A stretch of DNA of 64,000 nt from CBDBBY01 sp965203795 (GCA_965203795.1 OZ241915.1:1426001-1490000); one strand, 5' to 3'. Numbered from the stretch's first letter, positions 17,834 through 27,195 are shown. The notes: generated by a model not told the origin, from the sequence alone. Program-made: numbers and translations.

Positions 17834-19039
17834 ATGCGCCGCGTCGTCATTACCGGCCAAGGCACCATCAACCCCTTGGGCCGCTCCGCCGAAGAGACCT
17901 TCGAAAGCTTCCGGGAAGGAAGGTGCGGCATTTCCGAGCTGGACATCCGCGATGTCCAGCGCTTGGCGATAAGAATCGGTGGGCAGGTGCCGGGATTCGA
18001 TCCGGCGGAGCACTTCAGCCGGCAGGAGCTCGCGCTCTACGACAGGTTCGCGCAATTCGCGGTTGTGGCGGCGGAGCAGGCGATCACGCAGTCGGGGTTT
18101 GCGGCGGGCGACGCCGGAACCGAGGCGGGCGTCGTCATCGGAACCGCAGGCGGAGGGCTGAACACCTGGGACGACTCGTACCGCGCGGTCTACGCGGACG
18201 GGAAGAACCGCGTCCACCCGTTCGTCGTTCCGAAACTCATGAACAATGCGGCCGCAAGCCATATTTCGATGAAATTCGGCCTTCAGGGGCCGAGCTTTTC
18301 GGTGTCGACCGCGTGCTCGTCTTCGAACCACGCGATCGGGCTGGCATTCCAGATGATCCGGCACGGCATGGCGCAAACGATGGTCGCCGGCGGCTCCGAA
18401 AGCATGCTTTGCTTCGGCGGCGTCAAGGCTTGGGAGGGCCTTCGGGTGATGTCGCAGTCCGCTTGCCGCCCGTTTTCGGCGAACAGGAACGGGATGGTTC
18501 AAGGGGAGGGCGCGGCGGCGTTCGTGCTTGAGGAGCGCGACCAAGCCCGGGCTCGGGGCGCTGAAATCCTGGCCGAGATAGCAGGATTTGCGATGTCTTC
18601 AGACGCGCAGGACATTGTCATGCCTTCGAAATCAGGCGCCGCCCGGACGATCCGCGGGGCGCTGGACGATGCAGGCGTGGCGCCGGAGTCCGTCGGATAC
18701 ATCAACGCCCACGGCACGGGAACGGCCGCCAACGACGTAACGGAATGCGCCGCGATCCGAGAAGTTTTCGGATCGGCCGCGGACGGCGTGCTGCTCTCGT
18801 CCACGAAGTCCATGCACGGGCACCTGATCGGCGGCACCGGCGCCGTGGAGCTCCTTGCTTGCGTCATGGCGCTTAGGGACGGCGTTATTGCGCCGACCAT
18901 CGGCTACGAGGAGCCCGATCCCGAATGCGATCTCGACGTGGTGCCCAACGAGGCAAGGCGGGCGAAGGTTGGCGTCGCGCTGTCGAACGCGTTCGCCTTC
19001 GGAGGGTTGAACGCCGTGCTGGTGCTGCGCGCGGCGTAG
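17834..19039 (+). CDS. Beta-ketoacyl-ACP synthase (FabF/NodE-like)
   Basis: A 401-residue condensing enzyme that extends acyl-ACP with malonyl-ACP. The catalytic triad is complete: Cys161 in VSTACSSSNHA, His293 in NAHGTGT, His330 in TKSMHGHLIGGTGA. The sequence is closer to the NodE/secondary KAS group than to housekeeping FabF, and it starts 8 bases after a dedicated ACP gene. Together with lpxD this suggests a side pathway for a special fatty acid, possibly on lipid A; no dehydratase, reductase or late acyltransferase gene is adjacent. Confidence 0.9.
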   Translation: MRRVVITGQGTINPLGRSAEETFESFREGRCGISELDIRDVQRLAIRIGGQVPGFDPAEHFSRQELALYDRFAQFAVVAAEQAITQSGFAAGDAGTEAGVVIGTAGGGLNTWDDSYRAVYADGKNRVHPFVVPKLMNNAAASHISMKFGLQGPSFSVSTACSSSNHAIGLAFQMIRHGMAQTMVAGGSESMLCFGGVKAWEGLRVMSQSACRPFSANRNGMVQGEGAAAFVLEERDQARARGAEILAEIAGFAMSSDAQDIVMPSKSGAARTIRGALDDAGVAPESVGYINAHGTGTAANDVTECAAIREVFGSAADGVLLSSTKSMHGHLIGGTGAVELLACVMALRDGVIAPTIGYEEPDPECDLDVVPNEARRAKVGVALSNAFAFGGLNAVLVLRAA

Positions 19040-19048
19040 CTCGTCCGG

Positions 19049-19552
19049 TTAGAACTGGTCGAACGCCCGCCTGAATCCGCGCAGCGAAATCCGCGCTTTG
19101 TAGGGAGTATCCGGATCCGGGCTGTTCACCGTGATGTTCAGCCGCCTTCCGCGCTTCATGTCGTCCAGCTCGTCTTTGGTAATGCCGACCTGAGAAATGC
19201 ATCCGTCAGGCGTGCAGTACAGCACGGGGCTGACCCGCTCATCCTTCCTGTCCACCTGCCAGATCACCCCTGAGGTAAGCCACACGCCCAAAGGCACCTG
19301 GAGGGTGGCAACCGCGGGAACATCCTCGTTCCCCGGGTTGGGCCGAACCTCCAGAAAGGCGCTTCCGTCGTCCTCGTCACTAGCATGAAATATTGCGAAG
19401 CACTGGCTGCCGCCCTCGAGCTCGGCGCATGCGGCCGTCCAGTCGGAATACTTCCGTTCCTCGATTTCGGGCTGCTCTTCCTGAGCTAGTGCCGTCGCGG
19501 CGAAAGCTAAAGCGGCGAAAACGGATGCAAGTTGACATGCTAGACGGCGCAT
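19049..19552 (-). CDS. Invasion-associated locus B (IalB) family protein
   Basis: A 167-residue periplasmic protein with a signal peptide (1-24, ending ALAQ). The mature domain has WTAACAELEGGSQCFAIF and, later, YCTPDGCISQVGI: two cysteine pairs typical of IalB. The family is widespread in alphaproteobacteria and was named from Bartonella red-cell invasion, but most members have no known function. ATG 19552, directly before the signal peptide, is preferred over a start 96 bases upstream. It lies 140 bases after the CNNM gene on the same strand and is convergent with the ketosynthase. Confidence 0.85.
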   Translation of the reverse strand: MRRLACQLASVFAALAFAATALAQEEQPEIEERKYSDWTAACAELEGGSQCFAIFHASDEDDGSAFLEVRPNPGNEDVPAVATLQVPLGVWLTSGVIWQVDRKDERVSPVLYCTPDGCISQVGITKDELDDMKRGRRLNITVNSPDPDTPYKARISLRGFRRAFDQF

Positions 19553-19692
19553 CTGCAGCACTCCGGAAAGTTGGGGAAGCAAGCGGCTCGCTGGGCAGTT
19601 AGCACACGCGCCGCGCGAAGGAAACACGGACTCCGCAAGCGAGTGCATGACGATTGGTTGTACGAAGCCCAGCCCTCACGGCCCGAAGTTCA

Positions 19693-21078
19693 TCAATCCG
19701 AATTCGAATTGTCGCCTTTAGCCTGATCCGGCGCTGACGGGCCAGGATCAAGCTTTCTGAGCTTCAGTTTCGTTATGCGGTTCTCTTCGCGGCTAAGAAC
19801 CTCGAACCGGAATCCGTGGAAGATGAACTCCTGCCCGGCGGTCGGGATCGTTTGCGCCTCGTGGATGACGAGGCCGGCAATGGTCACCGCGTGGTCGTCC
19901 GGAAGGCTCCAGTCCTGTTCGCGGTTGAGATCCCGGATGGCGGCCGCGCCGTCGACAATGAATCCGCCATCGGCGGAGGGAGTCACAAGATGGTCCGTCT
20001 CCTCGTCATGCTCGTCGACGATCTCGCCCACGATCTCTTCAAGTATGTCTTCCAGCGTGATCAGCCCCTGCAAGGCGCCGTACTCGTCGACGACAAGCGC
20101 GAAATGGGTGTGGCGGCGAAGGAATTGCCGCATCTGGTCGTCGAGGGTCGTCGTTTCCGGGACGAAGTACGGCTCCATCGCGACATCGAGCACCCGGATG
20201 CGGCTAGCCGGATCGGCCCCCTTGGCCTGCCCGCCGTTCTGCGCGCCGATAACCATCCGCAGAAGGTCCTTCGCGTGGACGACGCCGACAATGTTCTCGG
20301 CTTCGTCCTTGCAGACGGGGAGGCGCGTGTGGCTCGACTTGATGCACTTGTCGACGATCGTCTCCGGTGGATCGTCCGCGTTGATCATTTCGATTTCGGA
20401 TCGATGGCGCATGATTTCCTCGACCGTCCGGTTGCCGAGGTCCAGCGCGCCGAGCAGGCGGTCGCGGTCATCCTTTTCGACCGCGCCCAAAGAGTGCCCG
20501 AGCGCAATCGTGCCGGCAATCTCCTCCTGCACGGCGTCCGTCGCGTTCTGGGCCGGCGGGGTGATCCCGAAAAGTCCGATGAACCTTCCGACAAGGAACT
20601 GGACAACGGAAACAACAGGGAAGAACAGCGTGACGAAAGCGCTGATGGCCGGCGCGACCTTCCGTGCCGCGGCTTCCGGGTTCGCAAGCGCATACGTTTT
20701 GGGCAGCACCTCCGCGAAGACGAGTATGACCAGCGTCATCACCAAAGTCGCCATCGCGACCCCTGCGTCCCCGAAGGTCATTGTGAACAGGCTTGTTGCC
20801 ACGGAGGCCGCAAGGATGTTCACGAGGTTGTTCCCCAGGAGCACCGCTCCGATCAGCCTTTCCTTGTCGCCGGTTATCCGCAGGGCGCTTTCCGCCCGTC
20901 TGTCGCCGTTGTCGGCCTGCGAGCGCAGCTTGCCGCGCGAAGCCGAGGTCAGAGCCGTTTCAGAGCCGGAGAAGAACGCCGAAAGGCAGACGAGCGCGAA
21001 TATCGCCGCTGTAGCGGCTGCGGTCGACGGATCGATGCGGCCCCAAAGGTCGCCTAACTGAAATTGGTCGCTTTCCAT
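19693..21078 (-). CDS. CNNM/CorC-HlyC family cation transport protein
   Basis: A 461-residue membrane protein. The CNNM (DUF21) domain with about four membrane segments covers residues 20-190 (AFFSGSETALTSASR is its signature), two CBS domains cover about 215-360 (SHTRLPVCKDEAENIVGVVHAKDLL and RHTHFALVVDEYGALQGLITLEDILEEIVGEI), and the CorC_HlyC domain ends the protein. The family exports or regulates Mg2+ and Co2+; older annotations call it 'hemolysin'. It follows xerD by 114 bases on the same strand. Confidence 0.92.
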   Translation of the reverse strand: MESDQFQLGDLWGRIDPSTAAATAAIFALVCLSAFFSGSETALTSASRGKLRSQADNGDRRAESALRITGDKERLIGAVLLGNNLVNILAASVATSLFTMTFGDAGVAMATLVMTLVILVFAEVLPKTYALANPEAAARKVAPAISAFVTLFFPVVSVVQFLVGRFIGLFGITPPAQNATDAVQEEIAGTIALGHSLGAVEKDDRDRLLGALDLGNRTVEEIMRHRSEIEMINADDPPETIVDKCIKSSHTRLPVCKDEAENIVGVVHAKDLLRMVIGAQNGGQAKGADPASRIRVLDVAMEPYFVPETTTLDDQMRQFLRRHTHFALVVDEYGALQGLITLEDILEEIVGEIVDEHDEETDHLVTPSADGGFIVDGAAAIRDLNREQDWSLPDDHAVTIAGLVIHEAQTIPTAGQEFIFHGFRFEVLSREENRITKLKLRKLDPGPSAPDQAKGDNSNSD

Positions 21079-21192
21079 GCTTGATCACTCTTCGTTGAGC
21101 TGAGGGCCGACACCCGGCTGCACATGCCGAGACGGTCGGGGACACCCGGGGCGGAGTGCGGGCTTGATTGCGTCAGGTTGCGGAGCCCGGCT

Positions 21193-22134
21193 TCAGCTGT
21201 CCTTGGCCAAGGGGTGGTGCTCGAGAACCAAAGATTTGAGCCGCTCATCCACCACATGGGTGTAGATTTCCGTCGTGCCGACGTCCGCATGGCCAAGCAG
21301 CGTCTGGATGGAGATCAGGTCGGCGCCGTTCGCAAGCAGATGCGTGGCGACCGCATGACGGAACTTGTGCGGCGTGACTTTCTCCGGGTCGATGCCGGCA
21401 GAGGCGGCAATCTCCTTGATCAGCGTGTAAGCTCTGACGCGGGTCACGTGGCCGAGCTTTCCTCGCGAGGGAAACAGGTGCCGGGATTGAGCGCCGCCTG
21501 GCCGGCTGCGCCTTTCCTCGTCCTCGTCGCGAACCCGCAGCCATTCGGAGAGCGCTTTCCGGGAAGGGCCGGACAGAGGAACCATTCGCTCCTTGCCGCC
21601 CTTTCCCTTCACCGTAATCGCGCGCGGGTTGCCCCGGACTCCAGCCGCCGGTAGTTCAACAAGCTCGCTTACCCTCATCCCTGTCGCGTATAGCAGTTCC
21701 AGCAGGCAAGCGTTCCTGAGCTTCTCATATGCGTTGCGGCCGTGAGACCGCGCCGCCGCGATCATCGCTTCCACTTCCTCAAGGGAAAGCGTCCCCGGAA
21801 GCGTCCGCGGCAGCTTCGGGCTCCGAACATCAAGCGCAGGCATATCGCTGCGAAATCCTGACTCGAACGCGAACTTGTATAGCTGCCGGATGGCGGACAG
21901 CTTTCGAGCGCGCGTGGACGGTGCCGCGCCTGCCCGCGCAAGGCTGGAAGCGTACGCTTCAATGTCGTCCCTGCCGGCGCTCGACAAACTCGTTCCGCGC
22001 TCGCGGAGAAAGCTTTCGAAGCCGGAGAGATCGCGGCGGTACGCCGCGCAGGTGTTCAAGGCGGCGGAGCGCTCCGCCACGGCGACTTCAAGAAACGCTT
22101 CGATCCAGCCGGCGTCCCCGGTCATCCTACGCAC
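21193..22134 (-). CDS. xerD: Tyrosine recombinase XerD-like
   Basis: A 313-residue site-specific recombinase that resolves chromosome dimers at dif with XerC. The N-terminal SAM-like DNA-binding domain (about 10-100) precedes the catalytic domain. All catalytic positions are present: Arg in ATGMRVSEL, Lys in VKGKGGKERMVPL, HxxR in TPHKFRHAVATHLL, His in LLGHADVGTTEIYTHV, whose Tyr is the nucleophile. XerD is assigned because the gene lies beside aroK, a common alphaproteobacterial neighbourhood; XerC cannot be excluded without a tree. Confidence 0.9.
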   Translation of the reverse strand: MRRMTGDAGWIEAFLEVAVAERSAALNTCAAYRRDLSGFESFLRERGTSLSSAGRDDIEAYASSLARAGAAPSTRARKLSAIRQLYKFAFESGFRSDMPALDVRSPKLPRTLPGTLSLEEVEAMIAAARSHGRNAYEKLRNACLLELLYATGMRVSELVELPAAGVRGNPRAITVKGKGGKERMVPLSGPSRKALSEWLRVRDEDEERRSRPGGAQSRHLFPSRGKLGHVTRVRAYTLIKEIAASAGIDPEKVTPHKFRHAVATHLLANGADLISIQTLLGHADVGTTEIYTHVVDERLKSLVLEHHPLAKDS

Positions 22135-22185
22135 CGCTGATCCGTTATCGGCAGCGCGGACGAAAGCGCCGCGGCCGCCGGCGCT

Positions 22186-22323
22186 TCAGTTGGCATCGAT
22201 TTCCACCGGCACGATGACCGCGTCGGCGGGAGGAGAGGGTTCCACGAAAATCGCGTATCCGACGAACACGAGAATGATGAGCGCCAGCAGACCGGTCGCG
22301 ATCTTCAGCCAGTGCCAGATCAT
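22186..22323 (-). CDS. 45-residue single-pass membrane protein
   Basis: A short gene with ATG 22323, AGGAG 12 bases upstream and TGA at 22186. The product has one hydrophobic helix (LLALIILVFVGYAIFV, about residues 12-27) and a short acidic tail ending VPVEIDAN. A longer frame running into aroK on the opposite strand has implausible composition and is rejected. It starts a minus-strand run with xerD (51 bases later). Function unknown; the hydrophobic pattern and ribosome site make it more likely than chance. Confidence 0.6.
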   Translation of the reverse strand: MIWHWLKIATGLLALIILVFVGYAIFVEPSPPADAVIVPVEIDAN

Positions 22324-22580
22324 GGTAACCGTCTGCTCCTGATTGAGTTGCTTGCCCGACAAGAGCCTACATATAGTTGTTTCCGCAGGAATCTCAACAA
22401 GCGGTTTCGTGGAGAGGAAATATCCCGCTCCGCAAGGGCGGGGACCGCGGGGTAGTTGCCTCAGGCTATGCGCAAGGGTAGGCGGGCGGCGTCTGCGGGG
22501 CGTTCGGCCTTCAAGCGCTTGTGCGGTTTCAGTCGACCTGCCGCAAGCCGCGCAAAATGGACAATAGCCGCGGAGAATGC

Positions 22581-23150
22581 ATGGGACCCGCCGAAGGAAG
22601 CAGCTTGAAACGCCCGGTTGTTCTTGTCGGCATGATGGGCTCCGGAAAATCCGCGGTGGGGCGAGCCGCCGCAAAGCTGCTTGGCGTCCCCTTTGTGGAC
22701 TGCGACCGCGAAATCGAGCTTGCCGAGGGATCAAGCATCGCGGAGATGTTCGCCCGTCGCGGCGAGGATCATTTCCGCGACTCCGAATCCCGCGCCTTGG
22801 AACGGATTCTGAACGGACCGGCCGCGATCGTCGCCGCGGGCGGCGGAACGTTCTTGAACGAGGAAAACCGGCGGATGATCGACAGCATGGGCGTTTCGCT
22901 GTGGCTTGAGGCGGACTTGGAGCTTCTCTGGTCCCGCGTCCGGCACAAGACGACAAGACCGCTGCTCAGCACCCCCAATCCCAAGGAAACGCTGGAGACG
23001 CTGCTTGCCGCGCGGGAACCGGTGTACCGGAAGGCCGCGCTTTCGGTTCGCGCGGAGCGGGGCTATCCGGTGTCGAAGACGGCGAGGCTTGTGGTCGCGA
23101 AACTCGCGGACGCTTCTGCCAGGCTTGGCATTTTCTCCGAAGAAAGCTGA
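22581..23150 (+). CDS. aroK: Shikimate kinase
   Basis: Phosphorylates shikimate with ATP in aromatic amino acid synthesis. The Walker A motif GMMGSGKSAVG lies at about residue 20, DCDREIE (metal and substrate contacts) about 20 residues later, FRDSESRALE and AAGGGTFL after that, and the lid Arg region TTRPLL follows. ATG 22581 has GGAG five bases upstream and gives 189 residues; in-frame ATGs at 22521 and 22557 are less likely. aroB starts 18 bases after the stop, so aroKB forms an operon, divergent from the xerD run. Confidence 0.94.
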   Translation: MGPAEGSSLKRPVVLVGMMGSGKSAVGRAAAKLLGVPFVDCDREIELAEGSSIAEMFARRGEDHFRDSESRALERILNGPAAIVAAGGGTFLNEENRRMIDSMGVSLWLEADLELLWSRVRHKTTRPLLSTPNPKETLETLLAAREPVYRKAALSVRAERGYPVSKTARLVVAKLADASARLGIFSEES

Positions 23151-23168
23151 AGCGAGGCGATTGTCCCG

Positions 23169-24305
23169 ATGGCAGAGGAACACGGCAACGATTCGGTAAG
23201 GGTCGAGCTCGGACGCCGCTCCTACGAGATCCGCATTGGCGCAGGCCTTATAGGCAACGCTGGAAGCCACGCGGCGACGTTGATCGCTGGCCGCGAGGTG
23301 GCGGTCGTGACGGACGAGAACGTCGCGCGGCACCATCTGGCGAAGCTGCGCGACAGTTTTGAACGCGTCGGAGTTTCGGCCGTCTGCAAGACGCTCATAC
23401 CAGGAGAGGACACCAAGTCGTGGACGGGTCTCCAAAGCGTTGTCGGATGGCTGCTGTCGCGCAGGATTGAACGGAATGGCTTGGTTGTGGCTCTCGGCGG
23501 CGGAGTCGTGGGGGACTTGGCTGGATTCGCGGCCGCAATACTTCGGCGCGGCGTCGCTTGCATCCAGATTCCGACCTCGCTTCTGGCTCAGGTCGACAGC
23601 TCGGTCGGCGGCAAGACCGGAATAAACGTCGAGGAGGGAAAGAACCTTGTAGGCGCGTTCCACCAGCCGTCGCTGGTGCTCTGCGATCTTGAGGCTTTGG
23701 ACACCCTTCCGAAGCGCGAGCTCCTGTCGGGATACGCCGAAGTCGCGAAATACGGGCTGCTCGGCGACCGGCGGTTCTTCGAGTGGCTGGAAGGGAACGA
23801 GCAGGCGATGCTCAGCGGAAGCCGCGCGGCGCTAGGGCACGCTGTCAGGACGTCCTGCAGCATCAAGGCCGGAATCGTGTCGGACGACGAGCACGAGCAC
23901 GGCCGGAGATCGCTGCTGAACCTGGGGCACACGTTCTGCCATGCGCTGGAGGCCGCGACCGGATACTCCGACCGCCTGCGGCACGGGGAGGGTGTGGCGA
24001 TCGGATGCTGCCTGGCTTTCGAAGCGTCGCTGAGGCTCGGCTACTGCAGTCCGGACGAGCCGGCGCGGGTACGGGCGCATTTCCGGCGCATGGGCATGAA
24101 ATCCGCGCTTTCCGACGTGCCCGGGCCGCTGCCGTCGGCGGAGACGCTTATGGATTTGATGCGCCAGGACAAGAAGGTCGTCGGCGGAAAGCAGCGTTTC
24201 ATCCTGGCGAAAGCGATCGGCGATACGTTCGTATGCGACGATGCGGACGAGGGGATCATCCGTCGCATGCTCGCGGAAGAGCTAGCCATCGCGTCGTCGC
24301 AATGA
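23169..24305 (+). CDS. aroB: 3-dehydroquinate synthase
   Basis: Cyclises DAHP to 3-dehydroquinate using NAD+ and a divalent metal. Motifs: ALGGGVVGDLAGFAAA (NAD binding), PTSLLAQVDSSVGGKTGIN, metal ligands Glu in YAEVAKYGLL and His in LLNLGHTFCHALEA and RHGEGVAIG. Length 378 residues is standard. It is the second gene of aroKB. The radical SAM gene that follows points the other way, convergent across about 118 bases. Confidence 0.96.
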   Translation: MAEEHGNDSVRVELGRRSYEIRIGAGLIGNAGSHAATLIAGREVAVVTDENVARHHLAKLRDSFERVGVSAVCKTLIPGEDTKSWTGLQSVVGWLLSRRIERNGLVVALGGGVVGDLAGFAAAILRRGVACIQIPTSLLAQVDSSVGGKTGINVEEGKNLVGAFHQPSLVLCDLEALDTLPKRELLSGYAEVAKYGLLGDRRFFEWLEGNEQAMLSGSRAALGHAVRTSCSIKAGIVSDDEHEHGRRSLLNLGHTFCHALEAATGYSDRLRHGEGVAIGCCLAFEASLRLGYCSPDEPARVRAHFRRMGMKSALSDVPGPLPSAETLMDLMRQDKKVVGGKQRFILAKAIGDTFVCDDADEGIIRRMLAEELAIASSQ

Positions 24306-24423
24306 CTTGATCAAGCAAATGCTTCCGCGCCATTGCCAATGCGGGATCTAGCGCGGCGGCGGCGCCTCGCCGGGAGTTGCGCCCGTGGTTCCGCAATCGG
24401 TTCGGCGAGGGCGAAGCAAATCG

Positions 24424-25389
24424 CTAGCGGCGGCTGCAGGACGCGCCGCCCAGAACGCAGAACTGCGCGCAGCTCGGGTGGTTCAGCATGACCGGGCCTT
24501 CCGCGCTCTCCAGCGTGGTGCCCAGTTCGAATTGCTTGTCGTATGGGATCAGCGTGCATGCAAGCACGGTCGGCGCCGTGGCGCCCTTGCGCTTGACGAC
24601 CATGCGAGAGGACGCGCACATCATCTCCTCGGGGTGCTTGCCGAGTATCTCCCAGCAGCCCTCGGATATTTCCGGCACGGCTTCGGATTCCGAAATCTCC
24701 GGAAAGAGGACCATCGCGCCGGGGTCCCGCGCATCGATCCGATAGCCCCGAGAGGCGAACAGCCGACCGTATCCTCGGCGGGCGGCGGCCTCGGATTCGT
24801 TCCAGATCATTCTCCCTGCGGCAGCCATTGCGAAGTCGTTGTCTCGAAGCCAGTTCATCCCTTCCAAGGTTTTTTGGAACGAGCCTTTGCCTCGCATCTT
24901 GTCGTGCAGCTCTTCCCGGTAATGATCCAGAGAAACCCGGAACCTCGTCCGACCGGGGAACTCGTCCCTCATGCAAAGGAGTCCGCCTTGCACGCGCGGC
25001 CGCATCATGGGCCGCATCGCATTCGTGAGAACCAGCGTTTCGAATCCGTGGCGGAGGCACCGCTGCAGGATGTCGACGATCTGCGGGTTCATGAACGGCT
25101 CCCCGCCGGTAATGCCGATTTCGACAACCGGCCATCGGCGCTCCCTGATTTGGAAGAGGAAGTTCTCGACCTCGTCGGCCGTAATGAAGACCAGCCGGTC
25201 GTTTCGAGGCGAGCTTTCGATGAAGCAGTTGTCGCAGGTGATGTTGCAAACCGTGCCCGTGTTGAACCACAGGGTTCTGGGACGATTGAGCTCGACCGAC
25301 GCTCTCGGCAGCCCTTGCGCCGTGAAGAACGGATCGTCGAACTTGAAAGGCGGCTCGGCGCGCCGGTCTTCGGTCAAATTCTTCAGCAT
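24424..25389 (-). CDS. Radical SAM protein with C-terminal cysteine motif
   Basis: A radical S-adenosylmethionine enzyme of about 321 residues. The [4Fe-4S] motif is C-x3-C-x2-C in TVCNITCDNC near residue 48, and EIGITGGEPFMNP is the SAM-binding GGEP motif. The C-terminus has CTLIPYDKQFELG and then C-x3-C-x6-C in SCAQFCVLGGASCS, suggesting an auxiliary cluster like a short SPASM/twitch domain. Start uncertain: ATG 25389 chosen, ATG 25446 also possible. No peptide precursor or partner lies nearby, so the substrate is unknown. It is divergent from zwf. Confidence 0.85.
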   Translation of the reverse strand: MLKNLTEDRRAEPPFKFDDPFFTAQGLPRASVELNRPRTLWFNTGTVCNITCDNCFIESSPRNDRLVFITADEVENFLFQIRERRWPVVEIGITGGEPFMNPQIVDILQRCLRHGFETLVLTNAMRPMMRPRVQGGLLCMRDEFPGRTRFRVSLDHYREELHDKMRGKGSFQKTLEGMNWLRDNDFAMAAAGRMIWNESEAAARRGYGRLFASRGYRIDARDPGAMVLFPEISESEAVPEISEGCWEILGKHPEEMMCASSRMVVKRKGATAPTVLACTLIPYDKQFELGTTLESAEGPVMLNHPSCAQFCVLGGASCSRR

Positions 25390-25746
25390 AGCGATCCGGC
25401 TTGAGGTCCACGCGGCACGAAATTCCGACTGCCAGCCCGTCCGCATCGGCTTTATGCCGCCGCGCGCCCGGGCTTGCCGCGAAAATGGTTGGCCTCGGTA
25501 CCTAACCGAAACCTTGCTGCTTGTATATCGCGGAATCCGGGCGGGCCGCTCTGGCGTTTCGATTGCGAATTGCCGCGGCGCGCAATAGGGCCGTGGCGAA
25601 CGCCGTCCCAGGTTTCGCGCCGGCTTTGGATTGCGCCGGACGGCTTTCAAGCTGATCGCGGCGAAGCCGCGGTCGCGAGCCGGATAGGCCATGACGCAGT
25701 TGGTCGGTGAGGGCGGTTGACTGCGACGAACGACATTGGAGCTGCG
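25390..25746 (+). other. Divergent intergenic region, radical SAM gene / zwf
   Basis: About 357 bases between two divergent starts. If the radical SAM gene starts at 25446, the first 57 bases are coding. I see no convincing promoter, repeat or RNA; the zwf ribosome site (GGAG at 25738-25741) is at the right end. Confidence 0.4.
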
Positions 25747-27195
25747 ATGTACGAGATCATCCCGGTCGATCCCTTCGATCTAGTCCTGTTCGGCGCAACC
25801 GGCGACCTTTCGAAGCGCGAAATCCTTCCTGGCCTCTACCGCCGATTCAAGGTCGCGCAGATGCCGCCAAGCTCGCGGGTGATCGGGAGCGCGAGAACGG
25901 CCATGAGCGGAGACGGCTTCAGGAAGCTGGCGGCGGGCGCGATTGAGGCCGCCCTCGACAAGGATTCGATCGAACACAACAGCATGGGCGGATTTCTGGA
26001 TTGCTTGGAGTACGTGGCCGTCGACGGAGAGCGCGGCGGCTGGGAGGAGCTTGCAAGGACTGTCCGCGACGACGTGATCGCCGCCTACTACCTTTCGGTC
26101 GCGCCGAAGGTCTTCCCTGTGCTGGTGCAAAACCTCAAGGATTCCGGCCTCGCCCGGAAGGGCGCGCGCATCGTTGTGGAAAAGCCCTTCGGCAACGACC
26201 TGGATTCCGCAAAGGCGCTGAACTCGGTGCTGTCGGCCGCGTTCAGCGAGGCCCAGATTTACCGGATCGATCACTACCTCGGGAAGGAGACGGTGCAGAA
26301 CCTGATGGCGCTGAGGTTCGGCAACATTCTGTTCGAGCCGCTTTGGAACTCCCGCTTCGTCGACCATGTGCAGATCACGGTCGCCGAGGAGGTCGGGATT
26401 GAGGGCAGGGGCGGATACTACGACGACTCCGGCGCAATGCGCGACATGGTCCAAAACCACCTGATGCAGCTTCTCTGCCTCACCGCGATGGAACCGCCGT
26501 CGACATTTTCCGCGGACGCGGTCCGGGATGAAAAGCTCAAGGTCATCCGGGCCTTGGAGCCGGTTGATCCCGAGTGCCTGGTTCGGGGGCAGTACGGCGG
26601 AGGCCAGGGGGTCCGGAGCTACCTCGGCGATGCCGGCATCGACGACAGCAAAACCGAAAGCTACGTCGCGTTCAGGTGCGGGATCGCGAACTGGCGCTGG
26701 GCGGGCACGCCGTTCTACCTGCGGACGGGCAAGCGCCTCAAAAGGCGGCTGTCGGAGGTCGCGATCGTCTTCAGGTCCCTTCCGCATTCAATATTCAGCG
26801 ACCACGAGCGCATTGCCGGAAACGTCCTCGCGATCCGCCTTCAGCCGAATGAAGGAATCACGATGCGCCTGACGATCAAAGAGCCCGGCCCAGGCGGGAT
26901 GCGCCTGACGAACGTGCCGCTGGACATGAGCTTCGCCGACGCGCCGCTGCTTGAGATCAAAGAACTGACCAACGCGTACGAACGCCTCATCATGGACGTG
27001 ATCAGAGGGAACCAGACCTTGTTCATGCGGAACGACGAAGTGGAAGCTGCCTGGGAGTGGGCCGACCCTGTGATTGGAGGCTGGCAAGCTCAAGGCTCCC
27101 GGCCGCTGATTTACGATCCCGGCACCGACGGGCCGTCGAGCGCGTCGAAGCTGTTTCCCGAGGGTGCCGCGGGCTGGCGGCCGATTGAGCACTGA
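25747..27195 (+). CDS. zwf: Glucose-6-phosphate 1-dehydrogenase
   Basis: Oxidises glucose 6-phosphate to 6-phosphogluconolactone with NADP+ (or NAD+), opening the pentose phosphate and Entner-Doudoroff routes. The nucleotide-binding GATGDLSKR motif is at residues 16-24 and the catalytic signature RIDHYLGKETVQN at about 170-180. ATG 25747 has GGAG five bases upstream and gives 482 residues; TTG 25717 is less likely. pgi follows by 55 bases. 6-phosphogluconolactonase and edd, often adjacent, are absent here. Confidence 0.95.
   Translation: MYEIIPVDPFDLVLFGATGDLSKREILPGLYRRFKVAQMPPSSRVIGSARTAMSGDGFRKLAAGAIEAALDKDSIEHNSMGGFLDCLEYVAVDGERGGWEELARTVRDDVIAAYYLSVAPKVFPVLVQNLKDSGLARKGARIVVEKPFGNDLDSAKALNSVLSAAFSEAQIYRIDHYLGKETVQNLMALRFGNILFEPLWNSRFVDHVQITVAEEVGIEGRGGYYDDSGAMRDMVQNHLMQLLCLTAMEPPSTFSADAVRDEKLKVIRALEPVDPECLVRGQYGGGQGVRSYLGDAGIDDSKTESYVAFRCGIANWRWAGTPFYLRTGKRLKRRLSEVAIVFRSLPHSIFSDHERIAGNVLAIRLQPNEGITMRLTIKEPGPGGMRLTNVPLDMSFADAPLLEIKELTNAYERLIMDVIRGNQTLFMRNDEVEAAWEWADPVIGGWQAQGSRPLIYDPGTDGPSSASKLFPEGAAGWRPIEH

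Noticed and set aside
22324..22956. Upstream extension of the 45-residue protein into a 256-codon frame
   Set aside because: The extra part is antisense to aroK and Arg/Ser-rich; the ribosome site at ATG 22323 explains the short gene.
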